The notes beneath the pieces are model-generated. The model was given only the letters and a program-made list of their open reading frames with translations. It did no database searches and had not been told where the DNA came from. 64,000 nucleotides of DNA from Bacteroidales bacterium (GTDB taxonomy: Bacteria; Bacteroidota; Bacteroidia; Bacteroidales; ML635J-15), in contig JAFZRE010000035.1 of assembly GCA_017620015.1 (NCBI GenBank), positions 1-64,000 of the forward strand, written 5' to 3'. The position numbers and the translations under genes are program-made. This document shows, one piece after another, positions 41,773-50,881 of this stretch. Within the stretch, counting starts at the first letter, position 1. Every line of letters starts with the position of its first letter.

Positions 41773-43251
41773 TTACTGATTTCTTGAATAGTTTGGTGCT
41801 TCCCTTGTGATTGTAATGTCGTGCGGATGGTTTTCTACAACGCCATTAGCGGTGATGCGTACAAACTGAGCCTTTTCGTGGAGTTCCTCGATGTTCTTTG
41901 CTCCGCAGTAGCCCATACCGGCCTTCAATCCGCCAATAAGCTGATAAATCACTTCGTTGAGAGTTCCCTTGTAAGGTACGCGACCCGAAATTCCTTCTGG
42001 AACAAGTTTCTTGACATCGTCTTCCATATCCTGGAAATAGCGGTCCTTTGAACCGAGCTGCATAGCTTCGAGCGAACCCATACCGCGGTATTCCTTGAAC
42101 TTACGTCCGTTGTAGATGATGGTCGAACCCGGAGCTTCCTCGGTACCTGCGAAAAGTCCGCCAGCCATGATTGACGATGCACCAGCAGCGATAGCCTTCA
42201 CAATGTCGCCCGAATAGCGGATGCCGCCGTCGGCGATTACAGGAACGCCCGAACCCTTAATGCCTTCGCAAACATTCATAATTGCGGTAAGCTGCGGGAC
42301 ACCGATACCTGCCACGATTCTGGTTGTACAGATTGAACCTGGACCAATGCCGACCTTTACGCCGTCGGCACCATTCTTTACCAAAAGCTTTGCTGCTTCG
42401 GCAGTGGCTACGTTTCCAACAACAAGGTCGATGTTGGGAAATTTGCTACGAGCAGTCTTCAGGACTTCGTTTACACTCTTTGTATGTCCGTGGGCTGTAT
42501 CAATTACGAGGGCATCGGCACCAGCGTTTACAAGAGCTTCCATACGTTCTATTGAGTCGCCGGTTATGCCGACTGCTGCCGCTACGCGCAGACGACCGTT
42601 AGAATCCTTGCACGAATTTGGACTAACGCTTGCCTTTGTGATGTCCTTGTAGGTGATAAGTCCTACGAGCTTGTTGTCCTTGTCAACGACAGGCAGCTTT
42701 TCAATTCTGTATTTTCTGAAAATGTCCTTTGCTGCATCGAGTTTTGTGTTCTGGTCGGCAGTGACAAGCTTGTCGGCAGGAGTCATAATTTCGCGGATAG
42801 GCTTGCTGGCATCGTCCTGGAAACGCATGTCGCGGCTTGTGAGGATACCGCAAAGACGTTTTTCTGAATCAACCACCGGCAAACCGCCAATGTTGTATTC
42901 GTTCATTATTTTGCGGGCATCGCCTACATTGCTTTCAACGTCTATTGTGACGGGGTTCAGAATCATTGCATTTTCAGCCCTCTTAACCTGGCTTACGTGA
43001 CGAGCTTGAATATCAATCGGCATATTCTTGTGGATTACACCTATGCCACCCTGACGAGCCATTGCTATTGCCATACGGCTGTCGGTAACTGTGTCCATTG
43101 CCGCCGAAACTATTGGCGTATTGATTTTTATGTTCCTTGAAAACCAAGAACCTAGCGTTACTTGTGCCGGTATAATTTCCGAATATGCTGGAATGAGGAG
43201 GACATCGTCGAATGTGAGACCGTCCATAATGATTTTACTGTTCGTAGCCAT
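41773..43251 (-). CDS. guaB: Inosine-5'-monophosphate dehydrogenase
   Basis: 492 residues. It oxidises IMP to XMP with NAD, the first committed step of GMP synthesis. Seen are [13 protein letters not shown] near the N-terminus, two CBS domains at about 95-205, [15 protein letters not shown] with catalytic Cys308, and the [13 protein letters not shown] phosphate site. All key elements are intact. It heads an operon with periplasmic foldase genes, an order seen in other Bacteroidales, although the reason for the link to purine synthesis is unclear. A near-consensus TACCTTCG lies upstream (43285-43278). Confidence 0.97.
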   Translation of the reverse strand: MATNSKIIMDGLTFDDVLLIPAYSEIIPAQVTLGSWFSRNIKINTPIVSAAMDTVTDSRMAIAMARQGGIGVIHKNMPIDIQARHVSQVKRAENAMILNPVTIDVESNVGDARKIMNEYNIGGLPVVDSEKRLCGILTSRDMRFQDDASKPIREIMTPADKLVTADQNTKLDAAKDIFRKYRIEKLPVVDKDNKLVGLITYKDITKASVSPNSCKDSNGRLRVAAAVGITGDSIERMEALVNAGADALVIDTAHGHTKSVNEVLKTARSKFPNIDLVVGNVATAEAAKLLVKNGADGVKVGIGPGSICTTRIVAGIGVPQLTAIMNVCEGIKGSGVPVIADGGIRYSGDIVKAIAAGASSIMAGGLFAGTEEAPGSTIIYNGRKFKEYRGMGSLEAMQLGSKDRYFQDMEDDVKKLVPEGISGRVPYKGTLNEVIYQLIGGLKAGMGYCGAKNIEELHEKAQFVRITANGVVENHPHDITITREAPNYSRNQ

Positions 43252-43554
43252 AGAAATCTCTTTTTAATTTTAAGGTGCGAAGGTAAGACTTTTTTTACAA
43301 AAATTGAAAAGTTTTTTTAGTGTGAAAATAATTGCAAATATCGGTTGATGGTGAATGTTTCCTAAATGTCTGCCTAATGTGATTGTTTTTTCATGTTTTG
43401 ATGATGTAACTTTTTCGCATATAGGTTGTTAATAATTTATGGACAAAAAGCATTGCAAACATTTCAAGCATTTGAAATGTTGTGATAACTTTGCATTGAA
43501 AAATTTGGTTTATTTTTTGCATACAACTATCGTAACACTAAAAGGCTTTAGAGT
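43252..43554. other. Divergent promoter region between guaB and the DUF4783 gene
   Basis: This is a 303-bp gap with no gene. On the minus strand TACCTTCG (43285-43278) is one base off the -7 consensus and would serve guaB. On the plus strand TAACTTTG (43486-43493) with TTTC (43462-43465, 20-bp spacer) would serve the DUF4783-nadC-yihY unit. The middle is AT-rich without repeats. Confidence 0.6.
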
Positions 43555-43944
43555 ATGAAAAACATAAGGTTAATATTGACGGTGCTTGCAATGCTGATTA
43601 CTTTTTCGGCGTTTTCGGCAATTCCTCCTAAGGTTTTTGACGCCATGAAGGTTGGAAATTCTACCGAACTTTCGAAGTATTTCAACAATTCAGTCGAAGT
43701 TGCAATTCTTGAAACCGAGTCGGTTTACAGCCGTCAGCAAGCAGAACAAGTGGTAAAGAACTTTTTCGAGAAAAACACGCCGAAGAACTTCACTCTTCTG
43801 CATCAGGGCGGAAAGAGTGAGGCCCAGTACGCAATCGGTACGCTCGAAGTAGCAAATGGGAAAAAGTTTCGCGTTTATTTCCTTGTTAAGGAACAGTCGG
43901 GCACTCCGCTAATTCACCAGTTAAGAATAGAAGAAGAACAATGA
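43555..43944 (+). CDS. DUF4783 family exported protein
   Basis: 129 residues with a signal peptide (about 1-22, ending FSAFSA). The mature part has an NTF2-like pattern: IPPKVFDAMKVGNSTELSKYF, then VYSRQQAEQVVKNFF and a beta-rich end. It matches the DUF4783 family, which in Bacteroidetes typically precedes nadC. Its stop codon overlaps the nadC start (ATGA), so the two are translationally coupled. Its role in relation to NAD synthesis is unknown. Confidence 0.82.
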   Translation: MKNIRLILTVLAMLITFSAFSAIPPKVFDAMKVGNSTELSKYFNNSVEVAILETESVYSRQQAEQVVKNFFEKNTPKNFTLLHQGGKSEAQYAIGTLEVANGKKFRVYFLVKEQSGTPLIHQLRIEEEQ

Positions 43945-44789
43945 TTCCAGAAAAATATCTAACCTCGCTCATCGCAAGAGCGTTTGAAGAGGATTTGGGC
44001 GACGGCGACCACTCGACGCTGTCGTGTATCGACAAGTCGGAACAAGGAAAGGCAAAACTACTTGTAAAACAAGATGGTATAATCGCTGGTGTTGAAGTGG
44101 CAAAAGCCGTTTGTAACTACCTTTCCAAAGACTTGAAGCTCAACATTTTCATTCAGGATGGCACACCGATAAAAAAAGGTGACATAGTGTTTGAACTCAG
44201 CGGTCCGCAGCACGACATTCTCCGCGCCGAACGCACAATCCTCAATTTTATGCAACGCATGAGTGGAATAGCCACTGTCACAGCAGAATATGTCAAGGAA
44301 TTGCAAGGACTGCACACCAAGGTGCTCGACACTCGCAAGACTACACCGGGACTGCGTCTTATTGAGAAGGAAGCTGTAAAGATTGGCGGTGGTACAAATC
44401 ATCGCATCGGTCTGTACGACATGATAATGCTCAAGGATAACCATATCGACTACGCAGGTGGAATCGAGAAGGCAGTCGCCAAGGCTCGCAAATACTTGCA
44501 AGACACTGGACGTAACCTTAAAATCGAAGTAGAAACTCGCAACCTCGACGATGTCCGCGAAGTTTTGCGCATTGGTGGTGTTGACCGCATTATGCTTGAC
44601 AACTTCGACATACCAACCACGCGCGAAGCTGTAAAAATCATTGATGGCAAGGTTGAAACCGAATCGAGCGGAGGCATAACACTCAGCAACATACGTCAGT
44701 ATGCCGAATGCGGTGTCGATTTCGTATCGATTGGCGCACTTACACACCAGATAAAAAGCCTCGACCTCAGCCTAAAGGCAGTAAAGTAA
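43941..44789 (+). CDS. nadC: Nicotinate-nucleotide pyrophosphorylase (carboxylating)
   Basis: 282 residues. It converts quinolinate and PRPP to nicotinate mononucleotide in de novo NAD synthesis. Family motifs are EDLGDGDHST at the N-terminus, LNFMQRMSGIAT, VLDTRKTTPGLRLIEKEAV, the GGGTNHRIGLYDMIMLKDNH active-site stretch and ESSGGITLSNI near the end. The length is normal. It overlaps the DUF4783 gene by 4 bp and is followed 12 bp later by the yihY-type gene. Confidence 0.96.
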   Translation: MIPEKYLTSLIARAFEEDLGDGDHSTLSCIDKSEQGKAKLLVKQDGIIAGVEVAKAVCNYLSKDLKLNIFIQDGTPIKKGDIVFELSGPQHDILRAERTILNFMQRMSGIATVTAEYVKELQGLHTKVLDTRKTTPGLRLIEKEAVKIGGGTNHRIGLYDMIMLKDNHIDYAGGIEKAVAKARKYLQDTGRNLKIEVETRNLDDVREVLRIGGVDRIMLDNFDIPTTREAVKIIDGKVETESSGGITLSNIRQYAECGVDFVSIGALTHQIKSLDLSLKAVK

Positions 44790-44801
44790 GTTTCTGCCCC
44801 G

Positions 44802-45821
44802 ATGAAAAAGTTCAATTTCCGCGCCCTGCTCTTCGGTTTTCTCGAAAGGCTCGATGCCATGATAAAAATCATCGGCGACAAGATTGTCATACCGGGGTTC
44901 GGCGGATTTTCATTGTACTACATAGGCAACTTTTTCATAACAGGCTTGTCGAAAGGCTCGTTTACCATACGCGCCAAAAGCGTGACTTACAGTCTTTTCT
45001 CGGCAATATTTCCCTTGCTGATTTTCGGATTCAGCTTGATTCCATTCGTACCGATTCCCGGATTCCAGGACACCTTGATGGGAGTGATAACCGAAATGAT
45101 GCCGCCAGCAATCTACGAAGTTTTCTTCGACACCATATCCGATACGATACTCAATCCTAGCGGCACATTGCTGTCGTTCGGTATCATAACCTCGCTATTT
45201 TTCGCCTCTAACGGCATACTGGCAATCATTGAGGCGTTCAACGCATCGTTCCACCATGTAGATAGGCGTAATCTTGTCAGCAAACGGCTGATTTCCATTG
45301 CAATGGTCTTGATATTGTGCACACTTATAGTTGCAGCAATGACGGTGATAATCGGCGGTTCGAAATACATCGACCACCTTGTTACCCACCACACTACAAT
45401 AGCCGACAGCACTTTCTGGTATGTCTGCCTGCATATTGCAAAATGGTTGATAATCGTACTGCTATACTTCATGGCAATATCGTTCCTATACTATCTTGCC
45501 CCATCGAAGAAAAGCCGCTACAAGTTCATTTCGCCAGGTGCAATTCTGGCTACCATAGTGCAGATTCTCTGTTCTTCTGGTTTCTCGTTCTACCTCAACA
45601 ACTTCGCCAACTACAACAAGATATATGGTTCGCTCGGTACGATAATAATTGTGCTGATGCTGTTGTATCTCACATCAATTTCGCTGATTCTCGGCTTTGA
45701 ATTGAACCTCAGCATAATGTCGGGCAAAAAGAGTGACGCCGAAGAAAAACAACGCGAAAAGGACAGATTTGAAATGTGGAAGAGAAATCACGTATTCTCC
45801 AACAAGTTCATAAGGGAATAA
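44802..45821 (+). CDS. YihY/UPF0761-family membrane protein
   Basis: 339 residues, with six or so membrane segments, of the YihY (formerly called RNase BN or BrkB) family. FTIRAKSVTYSLFSAIFPLLIF, FASNGILAIIEAFNASFHH and YGSLGTIIIVLMLLYLTSISLILG are conserved landmarks. The old ribonuclease label for the family is known to be wrong; the real function is not settled. The cytoplasmic tail is charged (KKSDAEEKQREKDRFEMWKR). It is probably the third gene of the DUF4783-nadC operon. Confidence 0.88.
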   Translation: MKKFNFRALLFGFLERLDAMIKIIGDKIVIPGFGGFSLYYIGNFFITGLSKGSFTIRAKSVTYSLFSAIFPLLIFGFSLIPFVPIPGFQDTLMGVITEMMPPAIYEVFFDTISDTILNPSGTLLSFGIITSLFFASNGILAIIEAFNASFHHVDRRNLVSKRLISIAMVLILCTLIVAAMTVIIGGSKYIDHLVTHHTTIADSTFWYVCLHIAKWLIIVLLYFMAISFLYYLAPSKKSRYKFISPGAILATIVQILCSSGFSFYLNNFANYNKIYGSLGTIIIVLMLLYLTSISLILGFELNLSIMSGKKSDAEEKQREKDRFEMWKRNHVFSNKFIRE

Positions 45822-45837
45822 TAAATAGTAAATTACA

Positions 45838-46755
45838 ATGAGAAGACGATTGTTTTTACTTCTTGCTATTATTGTTACAATCGGAATGCTAGCTATTAGT
45901 GGTTGTGGCAAGGAAAAAGTTTATACAGTGACTTTTGATGCAAATGGCGGTAGCGGCAACATGAAGTCGCAGGTATTTGTTAAGAATGTTGCACAAGCAT
46001 TGGTTTCCAACGAGTTTTCACGGAAAAGATATGCTTTTTCTAAATGGAACACTATTCCCGATGGTACAGGCGTGGCATATTCAGATGCGCAGGAAATTAC
46101 TTTGAATAATGACATAACATTATATGCACAGTGGAAGCCAGTAGCTGGCAGCATAAATGGTCACGATTATGTAGATTTGGGACTTCCGAGTGGTACTTTG
46201 TGGGCAACTTGCAATGTTGGGGCGAATACTCCTGAAGTTTACGGCGACTTTTTCGCGTGGGGTGAAACATCTGCAAAGAATAGTTATGCGTGGAGCAATT
46301 ACAAATATTGTAATGGCGATTTCAACTCTCTTACAAAGTACTGCTGTTTTTCAAGTTCTGGTGACAATGGTTTCACCGACAATCTTACTATATTAGAAGC
46401 GTCAGACGATGCAGCAACAGTAAATTGGGGAAGCGAGTGGCGAATCCCAACCGTTGAAGAAATGCGCGAGCTTAGGGACAACTGTGTGATGTTATGGACA
46501 GTACGGAAAGGAACAAAAGGATTTTTGTTTACAGGTCCTAATGGAAACAGCATTTTTATGCCGGCAGGTGGATATTATTTCGGTAGCGATCACGAGGATA
46601 TTGGAGTGGGAGGCTACTATTGGACAAGCACATTAGGTCCTGGAATGTCAGGATATTCGTGGCTTTTCCATTTTTACGCTGATGGCTATGAGATGAATAA
46701 CTATGGTCGTGGTCAGGGACGGTCGGTGCGTGCAGTCTGCGATTCAAGGAATTAG
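45838..46755 (+). CDS. Lipoprotein with InlB-type repeat and FISUMP domain
   Basis: 305 residues. Lipobox LAISGC (about Cys22), then one Listeria-Bacteroides (InlB B-type) repeat, seen as YTVTFDANGGSGNMKSQVF ... ITLYAQWKPV (about 30-102). A FISUMP domain fills the rest: HDYVDLGLPSGTLWATCNVG, FFAWGE and W-IPTVEEMRELRDNC, ending GRSVRAVC. Both domains are common on surface proteins of gut Bacteroidales; ligand and role are unknown. Its stop codon overlaps that of convergent galE. Confidence 0.88.
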   Translation: MRRRLFLLLAIIVTIGMLAISGCGKEKVYTVTFDANGGSGNMKSQVFVKNVAQALVSNEFSRKRYAFSKWNTIPDGTGVAYSDAQEITLNNDITLYAQWKPVAGSINGHDYVDLGLPSGTLWATCNVGANTPEVYGDFFAWGETSAKNSYAWSNYKYCNGDFNSLTKYCCFSSSGDNGFTDNLTILEASDDAATVNWGSEWRIPTVEEMRELRDNCVMLWTVRKGTKGFLFTGPNGNSIFMPAGGYYFGSDHEDIGVGGYYWTSTLGPGMSGYSWLFHFYADGYEMNNYGRGQGRSVRAVCDSRN

Positions 46756-47780
46756 GAAATAGAGTTTCGCAGATGCTTTTCCCATTCCCAAGCCGACAAT
46801 GTGGTTTCGTCTAACGTTTTTTCAGCTTTCCAACCTAGTATTTTGTTTGCCTTTGTGGTGTCAGCCCACACTTTTTCGATGTCACCGGCACGACGTCCTA
46901 CTATTTTGTAGTTCAGTTTTACGCCAGTGCTTCGCTCAAAAGAATCAATAATTTCCAAAACTGTTGAGCCTTTCCCTGTTCCTATATTGAAGAAGTCGAA
47001 CTGCTTGTCGTTTTTGTCTGAATTTAGGTATTTTACAGCAGCGACGTGGGCTTTTGCAAGGTCAACAACATTTATGTAGTCGCGGATTGGTGTGCCGTCG
47101 GAAGTGTTGTAGTCATTGCCAAAAACACTGAGGCATTCGCGGATTCCAATGGCGGTCTGCGTAATGTAGGGCATTAGGTTGTTTGGAGTGCCGTTGGGCA
47201 GTTCCCCGATTTGTGCCGACGGATGAGCACCGATGGGGTTGAAATATCGCAATGCAATGGCTTTGAGTGTCGGGACAGCACGAAGCGTATCCTGAATTAT
47301 CTCTTCCGAAATCTTCTTGGTGTTTCCGTATGGAGATTCGGCCTTTGCGAATGGAGTTTCTTCTGTGACTGGCAGTTTCTCTGGCTGACCGTAAACAGTG
47401 CAGCTTGACGAAAATACAAGTCCTTTAACGCCATGCTTTTCCATCATTTCCAACACGTTGATAAGTCCGTTGATGTTGTTGCGATAGTACATTAGCGGTT
47501 TCTGTACCGATTCGCCAACAGCTTTGCTGGCAGCAAAGTGAACGACAGCAAGGGCATCGCTATTTTCGTAAAAGATTTTGTCCATTGCAAAATTGTCGGT
47601 GACATCTGCCTTGTAGAAAGTTGGGCGTTTGCCTGTTATTTTCTCTATCCCGTCAAGTACACTTATGCTGGAATTGGAAAGGTTATCAATTATTATAGGT
47701 TCGTAGCCTGCATTGATGAATTCTACAACTGTGTGAGAGCCAATGTATCCAGTTCCGCCAGTAATTATTATCTTTTTCAT
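46752..47780 (-). CDS. galE: UDP-glucose 4-epimerase
   Basis: 342 residues from ATG 47780, which starts directly with the NAD-binding Rossmann motif (KKIIITGGTGYIGSH). An 11-codon open extension lies upstream but would run into gpsA. Further motifs are FSSSCTVYG, YGNTKK with the active-site Tyr and Lys, and RYFNPIGAHPS. It interconverts UDP-glucose and UDP-galactose for polysaccharide precursors. It lies 13 bp after gpsA and is probably in the same transcript. The stop codons of galE and the lipoprotein gene overlap (TTAG). Confidence 0.95.
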   Translation of the reverse strand: MKKIIITGGTGYIGSHTVVEFINAGYEPIIIDNLSNSSISVLDGIEKITGKRPTFYKADVTDNFAMDKIFYENSDALAVVHFAASKAVGESVQKPLMYYRNNINGLINVLEMMEKHGVKGLVFSSSCTVYGQPEKLPVTEETPFAKAESPYGNTKKISEEIIQDTLRAVPTLKAIALRYFNPIGAHPSAQIGELPNGTPNNLMPYITQTAIGIRECLSVFGNDYNTSDGTPIRDYINVVDLAKAHVAAVKYLNSDKNDKQFDFFNIGTGKGSTVLEIIDSFERSTGVKLNYKIVGRRAGDIEKVWADTTKANKILGWKAEKTLDETTLSAWEWEKHLRNSIS

Positions 47781-47793
47781 TTTGGACTTCTGT

Positions 47794-48804
47794 TTAGACG
47801 TAAGTTTCGGCAAGGTTTTTCATTTCGCTGTTGACGTTCTTTGCTTCATATAGTATTCCGTATATTGTCTCGGCAATCGGAATGTCGAAATTTGTCTTTT
47901 TGTTTATCTCATGGACGCAACGGCAGGCATAGTAGCCTTCGGCAACCATATTCATTTCAAGTTGTGCTACGCGCACCGAAAGCCCATGACCTATCATATT
48001 GCCGAACAGACGGTTGCGGCTGTAACGCGAGTAGGCGGTAACAAGCAGGTCGCCTAAATATACCGAGTCGTTCAAATTGCGTTTGCCAGGATACATGCTT
48101 TCTACGAAGTTTTTCATTTCGTTAACGCAGTTTGCAATATAGGCTGCAAGGAAGTTGTCGCCGTAGCCAAGTCCGCTGTATATTCCGGCTCCGAGTGCAT
48201 AGATGTTTTTCATCACAATGGCGATTTCGGTGCCGAGCATATCGCTTGACGTAGTGGTGTGGACGTACCTGTTTGCAAACATTGTGGCGACAGTCTTTGC
48301 CAATTCTTCGTTTTCCGAAACTGCTGTCAGAAAAGTATATTTTTCTTGGGCGATTTCTTCTGCGTGCGAAGGTCCGCTAATCATTGACATGTTAGTAAGC
48401 GGAATATTGAATTCGCTGTGCAGGTAGTCGGAAATGAGTTGCATTGTTTCCGGTATGATACCTTTTACTGCAGTTATTATCTTTTTGCCAGAAATGTCGA
48501 TGCTCTTGAGCGGTTTGAGTGATTCGTGAAGGAATGCTGCCGGAGTTACGATTACTAAATATTCGGCTTCCGATGCAATTGTTTCGAGATTGGTGTTTAT
48601 TTCAACGCTGTCGGGATTGATGAAAGTTGAAGAAAGGTAGCGGGGGTTGTGTCCGTATTTCTTTATTCCCTCTGCGATTTCGTCCCTACGAACCCACCAC
48701 GATGTACGTTCAAGGTTTGCCGTAAGTATCTTGACTATTGCTGTTGCCCAGCTTCCGCTGCCTATCACGGCTACGTTGTATTTCAGTTTTTCGGTTGTAA
48801 GCAT
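47794..48804 (-). CDS. gpsA: NAD(P)-dependent glycerol-3-phosphate dehydrogenase
   Basis: 336 residues. It makes sn-glycerol 3-phosphate from dihydroxyacetone phosphate for phospholipid synthesis. Landmarks: the N-terminal dinucleotide-binding motif VAVIGSGSWATA, SGPSHAEEIA, and AIVMKNIYALGAGIYSGLGYGDN with the catalytic Lys, and RNRLFGNMIG-type sequence. The length is normal. TATTTTTG (48828-48821 on the minus strand) is a plausible -7 element. Confidence 0.95.
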   Translation of the reverse strand: MLTTEKLKYNVAVIGSGSWATAIVKILTANLERTSWWVRRDEIAEGIKKYGHNPRYLSSTFINPDSVEINTNLETIASEAEYLVIVTPAAFLHESLKPLKSIDISGKKIITAVKGIIPETMQLISDYLHSEFNIPLTNMSMISGPSHAEEIAQEKYTFLTAVSENEELAKTVATMFANRYVHTTTSSDMLGTEIAIVMKNIYALGAGIYSGLGYGDNFLAAYIANCVNEMKNFVESMYPGKRNLNDSVYLGDLLVTAYSRYSRNRLFGNMIGHGLSVRVAQLEMNMVAEGYYACRCVHEINKKTNFDIPIAETIYGILYEAKNVNSEMKNLAETYV

Positions 48805-48953
48805 AGCTTTTTATTTTTTGCAAAAATACAATTTTATTTACGATTTACGAGGAACGATTTACGATTGGAGATTTGGCTTATGCCGAGTTAAAGGTTGATG
48901 ATTTGAAAATTCAATTTGTTTGGTTTTTGTGCTAATGGAGTTTTTCTATACAT

Positions 48954-49108
48954 GTGGGATAAAAAATGAGAAAAATAGCGAAAGTTAATAACTTGATTTT
49001 TTATGATAAAATGATAATGCATTGATTTATAATAAGTTGCAAAAAATTTAAGAAAATAGTTATCAACATTAGGTGGGATGAAGTGGGAGAGGGTGTTCTA
49101 ATGTGGGA
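48954..49108 (+). promoter_or_regulatory. Putative MraZ operator: phased GTGGGA boxes
   Basis: GTGGGA occurs at 49073-49078, 49083-49088 and 49103-49108, exactly 10 or 20 bp apart, with a degenerate box (GTGTTC) at the missing position 49093. A single further box lies at 48954-48959. MraZ of other bacteria is known to bind tandem TGGGN-type boxes with 5-bp gaps and to repress its own operon. The boxes lie just upstream of and over the -33 region of the promoter at 49118, which fits autoregulation. Confidence 0.8.
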
Positions 49109-49117
49109 AATTTTCCC

Positions 49118-49125
49118 TACCTTTG
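49118..49125 (+). promoter_or_regulatory. -7 promoter element of the division/cell wall cluster
   Basis: TACCTTTG matches TAnnTTTG, 25 bp before the mraZ start. There is no TTTG at -33; the GTGGGA boxes occupy that place. Confidence 0.7.
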
Positions 49126-49149
49126 CATCGGTTTTGAATTTGTAGAATT

Positions 49150-49626
49150 ATGTTTGTTGGAGATTACAATAGCAAGCTAGATAGCAAGTGCAGGGTTATA
49201 TTCCCCTCGCAGTTGAAGCGGCAGGTTTCTGAAGAGGAACAGGCTGCGGCTTTTGTCCTCAAACGTGATATTTACGAAAAATGCTTGGTTCTTTACACGA
49301 AGAGCGAATGGAATCGACAGGTTGACATGATAAGAAAGGCGTTGAATCCTTTTAATCCCACGCATGCCGAATTCCTTCGCGAGTTTTATCGTGGTGCGGC
49401 CGAAGTTTATCTTGATAACAACGCTCGTTTCCTCATTCCTAGATTTCTGCTCGACTACATGGGTGCCGAGAAGGATTTGGCTTTCGTAGGTTCGGGTGAT
49501 AAGATTGAGATTTGGGATAGTGAGGCTTATAAGAAACGAGAAATGAATAGAGATACACTTAGGACTCTTGCAAAAGAACTTCTTGGTGGCAACTTTAGTT
49601 TTTCTGGAGGATTAGCAAATGAGTGA
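49150..49626 (+). CDS. mraZ: MraZ, transcriptional regulator of the dcw cluster
   Basis: 158 residues with two SpoVT/AbrB-like DNA-binding repeats: GDYNSKLDSKCRVIFPSQLK at 3-22 and YRGAAEVYLDNNARFLIPRFL at about 77-97, each with the D..xxR pattern of MraZ. MraZ forms a ring-shaped oligomer that binds direct repeats ahead of its operon. The repeats at 49073-49108 are the probable target. It overlaps rsmH by 8 bp. It is the first gene of the cluster, as in most bacteria. Confidence 0.94.
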   Translation: MFVGDYNSKLDSKCRVIFPSQLKRQVSEEEQAAAFVLKRDIYEKCLVLYTKSEWNRQVDMIRKALNPFNPTHAEFLREFYRGAAEVYLDNNARFLIPRFLLDYMGAEKDLAFVGSGDKIEIWDSEAYKKREMNRDTLRTLAKELLGGNFSFSGGLANE

Positions 49627-50521
49627 GTATCATGTGCCGGTATTGTTGAACGAGAGTGTTGATGGACTTAACATCAACCCCGATGGCATTTATGTTGATG
49701 CCACTTTCGGCGGAGGGGGACATTCGTCAGAGATTTTGTCGCGTTTGTCGGCAAAGGGGACTCTTATTGCAATTGACCGTGACAGTGATGCTCACAATAA
49801 TAAAATCGATGATTCTAGACTGAAGCTTGTTTTCGGAAATTACCGTTATCTGCGCAATTACTTGGATTACTATGGCATAGAGAAGGTTGACGGCATTTTG
49901 GCCGATTTGGGCGTGTCGTCGCATCAGTTTGATGTTGCCGAACGTGGCTTCTCGTTCCGTATGGGCGGAAAGCTCGATATGCGCATGTCGGAGCAGTCGT
50001 CACGCACTGCCGCCGATGTGTTGAACGGAGCTTCTGAAGATGACCTTTTCCGTATTTTCCGTAACTATTGCGATGTGCAGAATGTCGGTAGGCTTGTAAA
50101 GTCGATTGTTGCCCGTCGCGAAAGCGAACCATTTGGCGAGATTGACGACTTTGTTAATTTCCTTGAGCAGTTTGCTCCGAAGAACCGAGAAATAAAGTAC
50201 TATGCGCAGATATTTCAGGCGTTGCGCATAGAAGTCAATGATGAGATTGCTTCGCTTGGCGACTTTCTGACGGCAGCTCCGCAGGTGCTGGCAAGAGGCG
50301 GCCGCCTGTCTGTCATTTCCTACCATTCCATGGAAGATAGGCTGGTGAAGAATCTTATCCGCACAGGAAACGTTGATGGGGAAGATGAGCGTGATGTGTT
50401 TGGCCGAGCAAACCTAAGCCTGAAACCAATCAATAAGCAAGTGGTAGTTCCAAGCGACGAGGAAGTGGAGAGAAATCCGCGTGCCAAGTCGGCAAAATTA
50501 AGAATTTCAGAAAAAATGTAA
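49619..50521 (+). CDS. rsmH: 16S rRNA (cytosine(1402)-N4)-methyltransferase
   Basis: 300 residues of the RsmH/MraW family, which methylates C1402 of 16S rRNA. Motifs: YHVPVLLNESVDGL at the N-terminus, VDATFGGGGHSSEIL for SAM binding, DGILADLGVSSHQFD, ERGFSFRMGGKLDMRM and ISYHSMEDRLVKN near the end. The length is normal. It overlaps mraZ by 8 bp and is separated from ftsL by 3 bp. Confidence 0.96.
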   Translation: MSEYHVPVLLNESVDGLNINPDGIYVDATFGGGGHSSEILSRLSAKGTLIAIDRDSDAHNNKIDDSRLKLVFGNYRYLRNYLDYYGIEKVDGILADLGVSSHQFDVAERGFSFRMGGKLDMRMSEQSSRTAADVLNGASEDDLFRIFRNYCDVQNVGRLVKSIVARRESEPFGEIDDFVNFLEQFAPKNREIKYYAQIFQALRIEVNDEIASLGDFLTAAPQVLARGGRLSVISYHSMEDRLVKNLIRTGNVDGEDERDVFGRANLSLKPINKQVVVPSDEEVERNPRAKSAKLRISEKM

Positions 50522-50524
50522 AAA

Positions 50525-50881
50525 ATGGATTTTTTTAAGGGTTTACGTAATGTGTTGTCGGGGGACATAATAATGTCGAACCTAACGAAAAGATGGGTGA
50601 GATTTATTTTGTTTGTATTTGTTCTAATGCTCCTTTACAATGTGAATCGTTTTCATGGGATTTACGTTTATCGTGAGATAAGTAAGTCGGAGGAGCATAT
50701 TGAGAAACTTCGTGCCGAGGGGGTTGCAGTGCAGTCGGAGCTTCTTAAGAAGACAAATAGGCGCAAAAGTGTTCTGTCTCTTTTGGAGTCAAAAGGTTCG
50801 ACGCTAGAGGAATCGGTTCGTCCGGCACACAAAATAATTTATAAGGTAAGGAAGTCAAAGGGGAAAAAATTGAAAAAATGA
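50525..50881 (+). CDS. ftsL: FtsL-like divisome protein
   Basis: 118 residues: a short cytoplasmic N-terminus, one membrane segment (about 27-42, FILFVFVLMLLYNVNRF) and a periplasmic coiled-coil (about 50-85). It has the size, topology and genome position of FtsL, although the sequence is not conserved enough for a motif match; the Bacteroidetes form is a separate Pfam entry. FtsL joins FtsB and FtsQ to activate FtsWI. It overlaps ftsI by 4 bp. Confidence 0.8.
   Translation: MDFFKGLRNVLSGDIIMSNLTKRWVRFILFVFVLMLLYNVNRFHGIYVYREISKSEEHIEKLRAEGVAVQSELLKKTNRRKSVLSLLESKGSTLEESVRPAHKIIYKVRKSKGKKLKK

Noticed and set aside
43252..43554. Purine riboswitch before guaB
   Set aside because: I looked for a conserved aptamer-like arrangement in the divergent gap and saw only AT-rich DNA with two promoter-like elements.
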